DNA from: Providencia hangzhouensis
Lineage (GTDB): Bacteria > Pseudomonadota > Gammaproteobacteria > Enterobacterales > Enterobacteriaceae
Length of the DNA: 64,000 nt
Assembly (NCBI RefSeq): GCF_029193595.2
Contig: NZ_CP135052.1
Location: 1,612,001 to 1,676,000 of the forward strand
Direction: 5' to 3'
The notes beneath the pieces were generated by a model. It did no database searches. It saw only the letters and a program-made list of their open reading frames with translations, and was not told where the DNA came from. Shown one piece after another: positions 24,560 to 33,486 of the stretch. Made by a program: the position numbers and the translations under genes. Position 1 is the stretch's first letter, and each line of letters opens with the position of its first letter.

Positions 24560-24923
24560 TGGTGGAGCTGGCGGGAGTTGAACCCGCGTCCGAAATTTCT
24601 ACATCCTCGGTACTACATGCTTAGTCTAGTCTTTGAATTCATTTGCCAGCTGCGGACAGACACGCCACCAACAAACTATCCTGATTAAGTTTAACGCTTC
24701 AACCCCAGGCAAGGCATCCACGCGATCTCTTTTGGGTTTGACCTCTCTTGATCCCCGTCCTAAGAGCGGAGGCTAGGGAGAGAGGGCTCTAAGCAGGTTA
24801 TTAAGCTGCTAAAGCGTAGTTTTCGTCGTTTGCGACTATTTTTTTGCGGCTTTTTACGAGGCCAACCGCCCCTCGGCATGCACCTTGGGTTTCGCAAATC
24901 CCGTCGAATCCAGAATCAGCCCC
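24560..24923 (-). ncRNA. ssrA: Transfer-messenger RNA (tmRNA)
   Basis: It is 364 nt long. The 5' end GGGGCTGATTCTGGATTCGA and the 3' end, with the T-arm sequence GGGTTCAACTCCCG and CCA, are those of enterobacterial tmRNA. The tag frame at 24801-24833 encodes ANDENYALAA followed by a stop. tmRNA rescues stalled ribosomes together with SmpB, encoded just upstream. The 3' end is a frequent integration site for phages, and the prophage begins on that side, so this end is the likely attachment core. Confidence 0.97.
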
Positions 24924-24937
24924 AAGTTGTTGAGCGC

Positions 24938-24970
24938 AGTATAACAGAAAAATACTCTATAAAGCTAGAG
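24938..24970 (-). promoter_or_regulatory. Promoter of ssrA
   Basis: A -10 hexamer TATACT (24938-24943, minus strand) lies about 15 bases before the mature tmRNA 5' end, which leaves a short 5' leader to be trimmed as in E. coli. The -35 region is weak. Confidence 0.55.
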
Positions 24971-24971
24971 G

Positions 24972-25454
24972 TTAGCGGTTAGAATGTTTCATTATACGTG
25001 CTTTATCGAGTTGCCATTCACGTTCTTTAATATCAGAACGCTTATCGTGAGATTTTTTACCTCTGGCAACGCCGATTTTAACTTTACACCATGCATTTTT
25101 CCAGTAGAGAGAAAGTGCAATAACGGTATAACCTTCACGGTTAACTTTACCGTAAAGTGTATCTAATTCACGTTGATTTAAAAGTAATTTACGGCTACGA
25201 GTTGGGTCGCACACAACATGCGATGATGCAACAGTCAGCGGTGTGAAGTTTGCACCGAATAAATAAGCTTCGCCGTCCCTTAAAAGAACGTAGCTATCTC
25301 CAATGTTGGCTTTGCCCGCACGGAGTGATTTGACTTCCCAGCCTTGTAGGGATAGACCCGCCTCGAACTCCTCTTCGATAGAATATTCGTGGCGAGCACG
25401 CTTGTTCATAGCAATTGTTGCTGAACCGGGTTTATATGGTTTTTTCTTTGTCAT
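24972..25454 (-). CDS. smpB: SsrA-binding protein SmpB
   Basis: The protein has 160 residues, normal length. It binds the tRNA-like part of tmRNA and takes it to stalled ribosomes. Recognisable are [40 protein letters not shown], the core [22 protein letters not shown], and the C-terminal tail [11 protein letters not shown] that mimics an mRNA strand in the A site. It is transcribed in the same direction as ssrA, 48 bases upstream of it, the standard enterobacterial pair. Confidence 0.97.
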   Translation of the reverse strand: MTKKKPYKPGSATIAMNKRARHEYSIEEEFEAGLSLQGWEVKSLRAGKANIGDSYVLLRDGEAYLFGANFTPLTVASSHVVCDPTRSRKLLLNQRELDTLYGKVNREGYTVIALSLYWKNAWCKVKIGVARGKKSHDKRSDIKEREWQLDKARIMKHSNR

Positions 25455-25607
25455 AGTGCAATCATTATACTGTAAGCTGAGTTGAAAGAAATCTTTCTAA
25501 GCTGATATTTTTTTGATTGTGCAAATCTTGCCCTATGTGGGTTTTGTTTTTTGTTTAACCAATCAAAGATGGTATTATACGCTCAGTTTTTGGGGATAGG
25601 AATTGAT

Positions 25608-26042
25608 ATGCCACAGATTAGTCGCTCTGCGTTGGTCCCTTTTAGCGCAGAACAAATGTATAAACTCGTTAATGACGTTATTTCATATCCGAGCTTTTTG
25701 CCGGGGTGTGTGGGTAGCCGAATTATTAGTCATAGTTCTGAAGAAATGACCGCTTCTGTTGAAGTGTCAAAAGCAGGCATTAGCAAAACTTTTGTCACAA
25801 AAAATGTGCTAGAGGATAACAAGTGCATTCATATGCAACTTGTGGAAGGGCCATTTAGTAAATTAGCTGGTGGTTGGAAATTTATTCCTTTAAGCCCTGA
25901 TGCTTGTAAAATCGAGTTTCACCTTGATTTTGAATTTACAAATAAATTGATAGAACTTGCATTTGGCAAAATTTTTAAGGAATTAGCTAATAATATGGTT
26001 CAAGCCTTCACTTTAAGAGCAAAGGATGTATACAGTGTCTGA
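25608..26042 (+). CDS. ratA: RatA, coenzyme Q-binding (START-like) protein
   Basis: The protein has 144 residues from the ATG with GGGGATAGG upstream; the longer frame from 25551 lacks a better site. The sequence [37 protein letters not shown] and the C-terminal [20 protein letters not shown] are the RatA/COQ10 family, with an SRPBCC lipid pocket. E. coli RatA was reported to block 70S assembly, while its eukaryotic relatives bind ubiquinone. It is divergent from smpB and overlaps rnfH by eight bases, as in other Enterobacterales. Confidence 0.93.
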   Translation: MPQISRSALVPFSAEQMYKLVNDVISYPSFLPGCVGSRIISHSSEEMTASVEVSKAGISKTFVTKNVLEDNKCIHMQLVEGPFSKLAGGWKFIPLSPDACKIEFHLDFEFTNKLIELAFGKIFKELANNMVQAFTLRAKDVYSV

Positions 26043-26331
26043 GCTGAATATTGAAGTGACATATGCGCTTCCTGAAAAGCAATTTTTGCTATCAGTAAAA
26101 GTGAAAGAGGGGGCGACAATAGAAGAAGCAATACTAGCTTCTGGTATTTTAGCTCTTAGAGATGATATTGATCTTAAAAAAAATAAGATTGGTATTTATA
26201 GTCGCCCTGCTAAATTGACAGATTTAGTGCAAGATGGGGATCGTGTTGAGATTTATCGACCTTTGATTGCAGACCCAAAAGAATTACGTCGCAAACGAGC
26301 GGAAAAGTCTAAAGAAGTTAAAAATAAGTAA
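26035..26331 (+). CDS. rnfH: RnfH family protein (RatB)
   Basis: The protein has 98 residues from GTG 26035, chosen because AAGGA lies at a good distance; an ATG at 26026 is too close to it. It is a ubiquitin-like beta-grasp protein: [28 protein letters not shown], then [47 protein letters not shown], nearly the E. coli sequence. Function is not settled. It overlaps ratA, and a terminator follows. Confidence 0.93.
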   Translation: MSELNIEVTYALPEKQFLLSVKVKEGATIEEAILASGILALRDDIDLKKNKIGIYSRPAKLTDLVQDGDRVEIYRPLIADPKELRRKRAEKSKEVKNK

Positions 26332-26348
26332 ACCGATTATACGTAGCG

Positions 26349-26370
26349 AACCGAGCAAAGCTCGGTTTTT
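26349..26370 (+). terminator. Terminator after ratA-rnfH
   Basis: AACCGAGC (26349-26356) pairs with GCTCGGTT (26360-26367), followed by TTT. Confidence 0.85.
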
Positions 26371-26504
26371 GTCTTTAAATTTATTTATACAAGTTGAGTC
26401 TAAATAAATTTTTAATAAAGATACTCATAATAACAACCCGCCTGAATAAGTCCTTCATAAAACAGGTTGTTACTATCACACTAGGTGGTTCTTAGTGTTT
26501 GTGG

Positions 26505-26897
26505 TTAGTCAGCTGTTTTAGTTTCTGATGCTTTTGTTTCAGCAGCTTCCATTGATTCCTGCGCGGCAAGATTTTTCTCGTTTTTGATGTCAGTAAGAAT
26601 ACCATTGCGATCAAAAATCAGAGTCAAAGTTTCTTGCTGAACTGGGTCATGCCCAAGTTCTTGACGGAAAACATAATACCAAGTCTGAGTACCAAACGGG
26701 TCAGATAACATTGGCGTGCCCAAAGTATAAGCGACCTGTTGCTGTGTCATTCCTTTTTGGATCTTAGCAACATCTTTCGCTGTGAGGTAATTACCTTGGT
26801 TAATGTCTGGGTGATAGACAAGACGTTCCATCATTGAACAGCCCGTAGACATTAATGCGAGTGATAGTGCGGCAGCAGTTAACAATTTATAACGCAT
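26505..26897 (-). CDS. bamE: Outer-membrane assembly lipoprotein BamE
   Basis: The protein has 130 residues. A signal peptide with lipobox LMSTGC anchors the mature protein in the outer membrane, where BamE stabilises the BamA-BamD complex that inserts beta-barrel proteins. [55 protein letters not shown] is the SmpA/OmlA core. The C-terminal tail is rich in alanine, glutamate and threonine and is less conserved. A sigma-E-like promoter lies upstream. Confidence 0.96.
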   Translation of the reverse strand: MRYKLLTAAALSLALMSTGCSMMERLVYHPDINQGNYLTAKDVAKIQKGMTQQQVAYTLGTPMLSDPFGTQTWYYVFRQELGHDPVQQETLTLIFDRNGILTDIKNEKNLAAQESMEAAETKASETKTAD

Positions 26898-26975
26898 GGA
26901 TATCTCATTCCTTTTGGAGTCAGAACATCAATGATAATCGACATTGATACAATTTAAAACCTTCCTTATCGACTC

Positions 26976-27003
26976 TAAGACCACATGAGCGTAAAAAAGT
27001 TGT
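26976..27003 (-). promoter_or_regulatory. Candidate sigma-E promoter of bamE
   Basis: On the minus strand, AACTT (26997-27001) is followed after 16 bases by TCTTA (26976-26980), close to the sigma-E pattern AACTT-N16-TCNNA. BamE belongs to the sigma-E regulon in E. coli. rpoE is in this window with a similar sequence at its own promoter. Confidence 0.55.
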
Positions 27004-27009
27004 CAAAAA

Positions 27010-28671
27010 TTATGCTGCAAGTAACTCTTTTGCGTTGGCTAGTGTATTTTTGGTGACTTCTGAACCTGCTAAAAGGCGCGCAAGCTCTTGTAATCTAGAT
27101 TTTTTATCTAATAGCTGCATATGAGTTTCAGTTTCAACGCCATTAGTTTCTTTGCTTACATAAAAATGATGATGTCCACAACCTGCAACTTGAGGTAAAT
27201 GCGTTACACACATGACTTGAGTTGATTCACCTAACTCACGTAATAACTTACCAACAATAGCAGCTGTTGGTCCGCTAATACCCACATCGACCTCATCAAA
27301 AATTAACGCTGGAGTATCCATTTTCTTAGCGGTAATAACTTGAATAGCTAGTGCGATACGCGATAGTTCACCACCTGAAGCAACTTTAGCGAGCGCCTGA
27401 TGTGGCTGACCTGGGTTCGTTGTAACATTGAATTCTATCTTACATGCACCATCAACCTGCAATTGTTCTGGTATAAATTTCACATCAATAGTAAACAGAC
27501 CATGAGGCATTGAAAGTTGATGCATACTGTTGGTAATTAGTGTGCTTAACTCTTGGGCATAATGCAGTCGCACATGGTGTAAACGCTCTGCACAAGCTAA
27601 TGCTTTTTGATGATCGATAGTAACTTGCTCGTTTAAAGTTTCACAATCTTCATTTTGATTAGCAATTTGTTCTTGCTCAGTCAATAACTGTTGAAATAGT
27701 TCAGGTAGTGCCTCGGGGCTAACATGATGTTTTCGAGCTAAGCTAATTTGTTTAGAGATACGTTGCTCAAGTTCAAATAAACGGTTGGGATCAAGTTCGT
27801 ATTGATCGCAATAATGTTTTATTTCATCACTGACTTCACTGACTTGTATTGATGCTTCTTCAAGCATATCGAGAAGTTCTGAAAATTTCGGATTGAGAGC
27901 AACGAGATCAGTCAATTCATTTTTTGCCATATTTAATAAACTAATGACGTTCGCATCATCATTTTCAGATAGTATGTGCGTGGTTGTTTGACCAATAGAC
28001 AAAAATTGCCCATGATTAGCGAGTTGTTTATATTCTTGGTCTATCTCTTCAAATTCCCCTTGAACAGGAAGGAATTCGTTTAGCTCTTTTAGATGATATT
28101 CCAGCAACTGTTGTCGAGATTCACGCTCTTGTATCTCTTTTTGAAATACGGCTAATTGTTGGCAGGAGTCGTGCCATGTTTTCCATGCTTTTTTCATTTG
28201 AGCAAGTAGTTCTTGCTGGTTTGAATAGGCATCAAGCAGGGACTTTTGATGAGTGTTATCTAGCAAGAGTTGGTGCGCGTGCTGGCCATGAATTTGGATC
28301 AGTAATGTACCGAGTTCTCTAAGTTGTGATAAAGGTACAGAAACGCCGTTAATAAAACCTCGGGAACGGCCGTCAGGAGAGATAGTCCGACGTAATAAGC
28401 ACTCATTTTGGTTATCAAGTTGGTGCTCAATAAGCCAATTAGCAGCCATCTCAGCATCAACTAAGGAAAAACGGGCACAAAGATCAGCACGCAGTGCACC
28501 AGGGCGTACCATATTGGCTTCCCCCCGATTACCTAAACATAGGCCAAGAGCATCAATAGCAATGGACTTACCCGCACCTGTTTCACCGGTTATGGCTGTC
28601 ATACCATTACGGAAATCAATTTCTAATTCACGTACGATTGCAAAATTATTGATTGTTAGTTGGGTAAGCAT
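27010..28671 (-). CDS. recN: DNA repair protein RecN
   Basis: The protein has 553 residues from the start [10 protein letters not shown]. It is an SMC-like ATPase that helps double-strand break repair. The Walker A is GETGAGKS (29-36), there are long coiled coils (about 150-360) on both sides of a short middle, and the C-terminal signature [13 protein letters not shown] is followed by the Walker B region [13 protein letters not shown]. Two LexA boxes lie directly upstream, so it is strongly SOS-induced. The longer frame to 28695 is not supported because it runs into the operator. Confidence 0.96.
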   Translation of the reverse strand: MLTQLTINNFAIVRELEIDFRNGMTAITGETGAGKSIAIDALGLCLGNRGEANMVRPGALRADLCARFSLVDAEMAANWLIEHQLDNQNECLLRRTISPDGRSRGFINGVSVPLSQLRELGTLLIQIHGQHAHQLLLDNTHQKSLLDAYSNQQELLAQMKKAWKTWHDSCQQLAVFQKEIQERESRQQLLEYHLKELNEFLPVQGEFEEIDQEYKQLANHGQFLSIGQTTTHILSENDDANVISLLNMAKNELTDLVALNPKFSELLDMLEEASIQVSEVSDEIKHYCDQYELDPNRLFELEQRISKQISLARKHHVSPEALPELFQQLLTEQEQIANQNEDCETLNEQVTIDHQKALACAERLHHVRLHYAQELSTLITNSMHQLSMPHGLFTIDVKFIPEQLQVDGACKIEFNVTTNPGQPHQALAKVASGGELSRIALAIQVITAKKMDTPALIFDEVDVGISGPTAAIVGKLLRELGESTQVMCVTHLPQVAGCGHHHFYVSKETNGVETETHMQLLDKKSRLQELARLLAGSEVTKNTLANAKELLAA

Positions 28672-28695
28672 CTGCGCTCTCCTGTAAAAATACAC

Positions 28696-28738
28696 ACCTG
28701 TGTTTTAATACAGTGTATGACTGTTTTTTTATACAGTA
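28696..28738 (-). promoter_or_regulatory. Two LexA boxes in the recN promoter
   Basis: Both boxes fit CTGT-N8-ACAG: 28698-28713 (CTGTGTTTTAATACAG) and 28721-28736 (CTGTTTTTTTATACAG). E. coli recN also has more than one box, which gives tight repression and strong induction after DNA damage. Confidence 0.9.
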
Positions 28739-28757
28739 AAGAGGCAGAATGAAAAAA

Positions 28758-29657
28758 TTAAAAAGTTTTTTTAGCCCAGCCTAATTTTGAACTTAACGTA
28801 TTGAAATAATTGTAATCTTGTGGATGAACTAAATTAAGATTTTTATTACTACGTTTAACAATAACTTCCTCTCCATCCTGAATAGGGAGCATAATTTGGC
28901 TGTCACAGCTGACTTCATAATCAATATTTGTTCGTAAAAACCTCAACCGAATACTGCTGTCGCTGCTAATCACTAGTGGTCTGGAGGATAAGGTATGTGG
29001 AAACATTGGAACTAATACAATAGCATCCAAGTTCGGGGTTAAAATAGGGCCACCTGCGGAAAGAGAATAAGCTGTAGAACCTGTTGGTGTGGCGATAATC
29101 AAACCATCAGAACGTTGAGAAAAGGCAAATTTTTCATCAATGTAAACCTCGAATTCGATCATATGCGCAACTTTGCCTGGGTGCAGAACAATCTCATTAA
29201 TTGCGGTGCTTTTACGTGCTTTTTGGTTAGCTTTAATGACTTGTGCTTCTAGTAAAAAACGTCTTTCTTCGCGGTATTTTCCTTCAAGAACACTTGAAAG
29301 TTGTTGCAATGCATTATCAGGGTCTAAATCAGTAAGAAAACCGAGATTACCACGATTTACACCGATCACTTTATTATTATACCGGGATAAAATACGAGCA
29401 GCGCCAAGCATATTGCCATCCCCGCCAACGACGACAACTAAATCAGCCTGTTGGCCTATTTCAGTTAATGTACCAGTGTTGGCATTATCTAATTTTAAAT
29501 CTTTAGCAACTTGTTTATCGATAATGGCATGATAATTTTTTGAAATTAACCAATGGTATATTAATTCATGAGTTGCCAATGCTTCAGGATGCCTAGGGTG
29601 CCCGACAATGCCTATCGTTTTAAAATGTGGTAGTGCTGTATTATTGTCCTTTCGCAT
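28758..29657 (-). CDS. nadK: NAD kinase
   Basis: The protein has 299 residues. It phosphorylates NAD to NADP. The motif GGDGN in [15 protein letters not shown] binds nucleotide, and [13 protein letters not shown] and [17 protein letters not shown] are the other family hallmarks. The first ten residues ([10 protein letters not shown]) precede the universal [16 protein letters not shown]. It lies between recN and the divergent grpE in the usual grpE-nadK-recN order. Confidence 0.96.
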   Translation of the reverse strand: MRKDNNTALPHFKTIGIVGHPRHPEALATHELIYHWLISKNYHAIIDKQVAKDLKLDNANTGTLTEIGQQADLVVVVGGDGNMLGAARILSRYNNKVIGVNRGNLGFLTDLDPDNALQQLSSVLEGKYREERRFLLEAQVIKANQKARKSTAINEIVLHPGKVAHMIEFEVYIDEKFAFSQRSDGLIIATPTGSTAYSLSAGGPILTPNLDAIVLVPMFPHTLSSRPLVISSDSSIRLRFLRTNIDYEVSCDSQIMLPIQDGEEVIVKRSNKNLNLVHPQDYNYFNTLSSKLGWAKKTF

Positions 29658-29687
29658 ACTTTTTTGGCCTCTGATTGTATGACTTCC

Positions 29688-29716
29688 CTTGAATCCCTGT
29701 ATTAGATCCCCATAAT
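29688..29716 (+). promoter_or_regulatory. Heat-shock (sigma-32) promoter of grpE
   Basis: CTTGAA (29688-29693) and CCCCATAAT (29708-29716) separated by 14 bases match the sigma-32 consensus closely. The start codon follows 43 bases later. Confidence 0.88.
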
Positions 29717-29758
29717 ACTCTCATATATGGGATTAATGCTAAATACGCGGAGATATTC

Positions 29759-30352
29759 ATGAGTAGTAAAGACCAAAACATGCATGATGAGCAAGCTTTT
29801 GAACAAAATGAATCACAAAAAGTTCAAGCTGAGCAAGAAGCCAGCGTTCAACAAGCTGATGAGTTACAAGCAGACGAACAAGCGTTAGCCGCGCGTATTG
29901 CTGAGCTTGAGCAACAGTTAGAAGCTTCACAAAAAACTGAACGTGAAGCGATGTTACGTGCACACGCCGAAATTGAAAATATTCGTCGTAGGACTGAGCA
30001 AGATATCGAAAAGGCACATAAATTTGCACTGGAAAAATTCTCAAATGAATTATTGCCAGTGATTGATAACTTGGAACGTGCAATAGAAGCTGCTGATCAC
30101 GAAAGTGAAGAGTCTAAAGCGATGTTAGAAGGTTTAAATTTAACGTTAAAAACCTTTTTAGATGCAGTGGCTAAGTTCGGTATTGAGCCTGTCAGTGAAG
30201 TGAATGTGCCATTCAACCCTGAAGTTCACCAAGCGATGACGATGATTGAGTCACCTGATCACCAAGCTAATCATGTGATTGATGTGATGCAAAAAGGGTA
30301 CACGTTAAATAACCGTTTACTCAGACCTGCAATGGTTATTGTGTCTAAATAA
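29759..30352 (+). CDS. grpE: Nucleotide exchange factor GrpE
   Basis: The protein has 197 residues. The N-terminal 60 residues are glutamine- and glutamate-rich and disordered, then there is a long coiled coil (residues 45-95) and a beta domain ending [18 protein letters not shown]. GrpE releases ADP from DnaK and acts as a thermosensor. The signature [30 protein letters not shown] is clear. It is under a sigma-32 promoter and closed by a strong terminator. Confidence 0.97.
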   Translation: MSSKDQNMHDEQAFEQNESQKVQAEQEASVQQADELQADEQALAARIAELEQQLEASQKTEREAMLRAHAEIENIRRRTEQDIEKAHKFALEKFSNELLPVIDNLERAIEAADHESEESKAMLEGLNLTLKTFLDAVAKFGIEPVSEVNVPFNPEVHQAMTMIESPDHQANHVIDVMQKGYTLNNRLLRPAMVIVSK

Positions 30353-30360
30353 TCGATGAA

Positions 30361-30387
30361 ATGGGATACGTGAGTATCCCATTTTTT
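30361..30387 (+). terminator. Terminator after grpE
   Basis: ATGGGATAC pairs with GTATCCCAT around GTGA (30361-30382), followed by six T. It lies between the convergent grpE and ung genes. Confidence 0.88.
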
Positions 30388-30405
30388 CTTGTCCGCAATT
30401 TGAAA

Positions 30406-31086
30406 TTATTCGCTAATTACAGGTGTCCAATCTATAGGTTTTTTGCCTTGCTGAGCTAAAATTTCATTTGTTTGTGAAAAATGCCCACAACCTAAAAACC
30501 CGCGATGAGCAGAAAGTGGGGAGGGATGTGGGGCTTTCAGAACATGATGGCGTTTAGTATCAATAATTTTACCTTTTTTCTGGGCATGAGAGCCCCAGAG
30601 TAAAAAGATCACGCCCTCGGTATTTTCATTAATTGCTTCAATAACTTTATCTGTAAATGTTTCCCAACCTAAATGTGCATGGGAATGGGCATTGCCTTGC
30701 TCGACGGTGAGGACGGTGTTAAGGAGTAAAACACCTTGTTGAGCCCAACTGAGCAAGTACCCATGATTAGGCCTTTGAAAGTCACTAATATCTTTTTCTA
30801 GCTCTTTATACATATTGACTAATGATGGTGGTGGCTTAATTCCTGGGAGTACGGAAAAAGAGAGGCCGTGAGCTTGCCCTGGCCCATGGTAAGGGTCTTG
30901 CCCAAGGATAACAACTTTAATATCAGAAAGCTCGGTATACCTAAATGCATTAAAAACGTCGTCTTGAGCAGGATAGATAATTTTACCATTTTTGCGTTGT
31001 TCTGCTACATAAGCCAACGTTTCTTTGAAATAAGGTTTTGATTTTTCAGGGCCAATGACATCGTGCCACGTAATGGAGTTTGACAT
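30406..31086 (-). CDS. ung: Uracil-DNA glycosylase
   Basis: The protein has 226 residues from [10 protein letters not shown], chosen because GGAA lies six bases upstream and relatives start here. It removes uracil from DNA. The catalytic motif [14 protein letters not shown] and the C-terminal [18 protein letters not shown] with the catalytic histidine are intact. It is divergent from grcA and convergent with grpE. Confidence 0.97.
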   Translation of the reverse strand: MSNSITWHDVIGPEKSKPYFKETLAYVAEQRKNGKIIYPAQDDVFNAFRYTELSDIKVVILGQDPYHGPGQAHGLSFSVLPGIKPPPSLVNMYKELEKDISDFQRPNHGYLLSWAQQGVLLLNTVLTVEQGNAHSHAHLGWETFTDKVIEAINENTEGVIFLLWGSHAQKKGKIIDTKRHHVLKAPHPSPLSAHRGFLGCGHFSQTNEILAQQGKKPIDWTPVISE

Positions 31087-31251
31087 GAAATATTCCATAA
31101 CAATGAATTTAAGAAGGAACAATTATATGAACCAGTTGATAGCTATAAGCTTACTGGTTCATGAGGGAGAGATAAAGCCCTGATATTGAGTATTAATCTT
31201 TAAAAAAAATTGAAAATATATAAAAATAGTTAAAAAAGTGAATTATGAATT

Positions 31252-31345
31252 TTGATTTAAATCATAATGTTGGGTTGGTTGAATTAGTTACTAAGCGGAA
31301 TAATTGATAAATATCAAAGAAAATAGGGGATCTAGCTGGTATAAA
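31252..31345 (+). promoter_or_regulatory. Tandem FNR sites and promoter of grcA
   Basis: TTGATAAATATCAA (31304-31317) is a perfect FNR box, and TTGATTTAAATCAT (31252-31265) has one change. The -10 TATAAA is at 31340-31345, so the boxes are centred near -41 and -93. This is the spacing I recall for E. coli yfiD, where both sites tune anaerobic expression. The rest of the 380-base gap between ung and grcA is AT-rich and holds no gene. Confidence 0.85.
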
Positions 31346-31466
31346 ATACCTATATACATTGGTTAGACCAAATATCCAATTACAAGTTTTCATAAGATTG
31401 ATGGTTAATGTAGCTTCGATTTATTAAGCAAATCGAATGCAATCTAGCTCGAACGTGGAGGTCGAC

Positions 31467-31850
31467 ATGATTACAGGTATTCAAATTACTAAAACTGATA
31501 ATGCAGCATTGATGAATTCGTTTTGGTTACTGGATGACGAAAAAAATGAAGCTCGTTGTGTTTGTGCGAAAGCCGATTATAACGAAGGGCAAATCGTTGC
31601 TAAAGACGAATTAGGTGCTTTTGAGTATCGTGAAGTTCCTTTAGAAATGAAACCAACTGTACGTGTTGAAGGTGGTCAGCACTTAAATGTTAACGTATTA
31701 AGTCGTGAAACATTAGAAGATGCAGTTAAAAACCCAGAAAAATATCCACAATTAACAATCCGTGTTTCTGGTTATGCAGTGCGTTTTAATTCATTAACGC
31801 CTGAACAACAACGTGATGTTATTACTCGTACTTTCACTGAAAGCTTGTAA
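31467..31850 (+). CDS. grcA: Autonomous glycyl radical cofactor GrcA
   Basis: The protein has 127 residues from the ATG behind GGAGGT; the frame upstream of it is not needed. GrcA can replace the oxygen-damaged C-terminus of pyruvate formate-lyase. The radical site is the glycine in [21 protein letters not shown] near the C-terminus. Two FNR sites control it. Confidence 0.97.
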   Translation: MITGIQITKTDNAALMNSFWLLDDEKNEARCVCAKADYNEGQIVAKDELGAFEYREVPLEMKPTVRVEGGQHLNVNVLSRETLEDAVKNPEKYPQLTIRVSGYAVRFNSLTPEQQRDVITRTFTESL

Positions 31851-31894
31851 TAAATATTAAATGTAATTACATCTAGTAATGCATAATAAATTCT

Positions 31895-31922
31895 AAAGCC
31901 ATTGTTACCAATGGCTTTTTAT
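31895..31922 (+). terminator. Terminator after grcA
   Basis: AAAGCCATTG pairs with CAATGGCTTT around TTAC, followed by T residues. Confidence 0.85.
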
Positions 31923-32008
31923 TTGTTCCTAATAAAGTTGATTATTTCCCACCTTGGTTATTTGTATTTCAATATTCTTCCAACAAATACACTTGTTAGG
32001 GAGAATTC

Positions 32009-33454
32009 ATGTCACTACCAACACTACAAACATTATCAAAAAAAGATGAATATATTTTTGTTAGAGAAAACTTAAATATTTATTTGCAGCACCAACATCA
32101 AGAAATTAAACCTTGTATAACAGATTTATGGTCTAAAGAGATATTAAGAGAAGACTTCTTAGGAGGTCATGCACAACAAAATGACTATATTTTGGCTCTA
32201 TTAGCACAAGGTGCTTATCATAAAAATTGGAGGAATATTCAGGGTGTTGAAAGATTAAGTAATAAAGAGATTTTTGATCTCGGAATTAATGCGGAACTAT
32301 TAAACGACGAGCAAACAGGTTTTCAAGCTAATATCTGTCGATTTAATGATTTATATATTCTTTGTTTTGCGGGTACTAACGATATTATCGATTTTTACAG
32401 TAATATTCGTCAAGGCCTTGGTTTTTATGAGTCTCAATATTTTCAAGCTGTTGGTTTGATGAATGTTTTATTCAATGCAGTTAATGGAAACACAATTTGT
32501 ACAGGGCACTCATTAGGTGGAGGATTGGCATCAATAGCGGCGTTAGCGAGTCAATCACCCTGTATCGCATTCAGTCCTGCAGGGCTGGCAAAAAATACTA
32601 TTAATAATATTGGGATTGATTATCACGTTGCTGAAAAAATGGCACAAGAAGGGTTGATACGTTATTACACGGTGCAATATGATTGGCTCGATGGATTACA
32701 AAACTCTTTACCGATCCCTTCTGCGTTGGGAAATTGTATTAAAATGGCTTATAGCGAACATAGCTCTTGGAAAAATTGGTTACCCACCCGTTTATTAACA
32801 AGAAGTTTTATTGCTCATTCAATGCTTAAAATTATTAGGGTTATGTGCAAACATAAGCCATGGAATAATTGGAATGCAATCACAGGTGAATATAATAAGG
32901 TACAAGAAATACCACTAGAAATATTTCCAACTAAAGAAGAAAAACAGGAAATGAGTTGGCAGGAATGTTGTGAAAGTGCTATCAAAAAAGGAAATATAAC
33001 GGAGTTTTCAGCACTTTTATCATTAGACCACAAACCTTGTGACATTAGTTTATTGGCACAACAATCAGTCAGAACAGTTAATGGGCAATTTATGGCAGCC
33101 CTAATGGAATCTCAATATGGTCAAACAATTAAAATGTTTCAATCCAGAGGCCAAAAAAGTATTTTGCATTTAGCTGCGCAAAATGGCCGTCTTATACAAT
33201 CGCAACTTTTATTAAAAAATGGATTAACAGTGAATATTAAGGATAGTTTGGGGAACACACCTTTACATGATGCGTTAAATAGCCATGCACTTGATGTTGC
33301 TACATTACTATTGGAAAATGGAGCCGATTGGCGAATTAAAAATAATAAAGGCTTAGATTGTAAGGATATACTTGGTAGCCATATTATTAAGTATGATTTG
33401 CTAACTCATGAAGGCAAACAAATGCGAGATAAAGTTTTTCAAATGATGGGCTAA
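32009..33454 (+). CDS. Class 3-type lipase with C-terminal ankyrin repeats
   Basis: The protein has 481 residues. The nucleophile elbow GHSLGGG (residues 166-172, Ser168) follows a beta strand. LCFAGTND (residues 118-125) is the usual oxyanion strand of class 3 lipases. A catalytic aspartate could be in QYDWLD near residue 225. About residues 375-450 form two to three ankyrin repeats (KSILHLAAQNGRLIQSQLLLKNG and GNTPLHDALNSHALDVATLLLENGAD). There is no signal peptide or membrane segment, so it acts in the cytoplasm or is exported by a dedicated system. It lies between grcA and srmB, where E. coli has eamB-yfiE. Substrate unknown; an effector role is speculation. Confidence 0.7.
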   Translation: MSLPTLQTLSKKDEYIFVRENLNIYLQHQHQEIKPCITDLWSKEILREDFLGGHAQQNDYILALLAQGAYHKNWRNIQGVERLSNKEIFDLGINAELLNDEQTGFQANICRFNDLYILCFAGTNDIIDFYSNIRQGLGFYESQYFQAVGLMNVLFNAVNGNTICTGHSLGGGLASIAALASQSPCIAFSPAGLAKNTINNIGIDYHVAEKMAQEGLIRYYTVQYDWLDGLQNSLPIPSALGNCIKMAYSEHSSWKNWLPTRLLTRSFIAHSMLKIIRVMCKHKPWNNWNAITGEYNKVQEIPLEIFPTKEEKQEMSWQECCESAIKKGNITEFSALLSLDHKPCDISLLAQQSVRTVNGQFMAALMESQYGQTIKMFQSRGQKSILHLAAQNGRLIQSQLLLKNGLTVNIKDSLGNTPLHDALNSHALDVATLLLENGADWRIKNNKGLDCKDILGSHIIKYDLLTHEGKQMRDKVFQMMG

Positions 33455-33456
33455 AT

Positions 33457-33481
33457 AAAAAACGGGCCTAAACCCGTTTTT
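33457..33481. terminator. Bidirectional terminator between the lipase gene and srmB
   Basis: ATAAAAAACGGG pairs with CCCGTTTTTA around CCTAAA. A-rich and T-rich flanks serve both convergent genes. Confidence 0.85.
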
Positions 33482-33486
33482 AGTGA

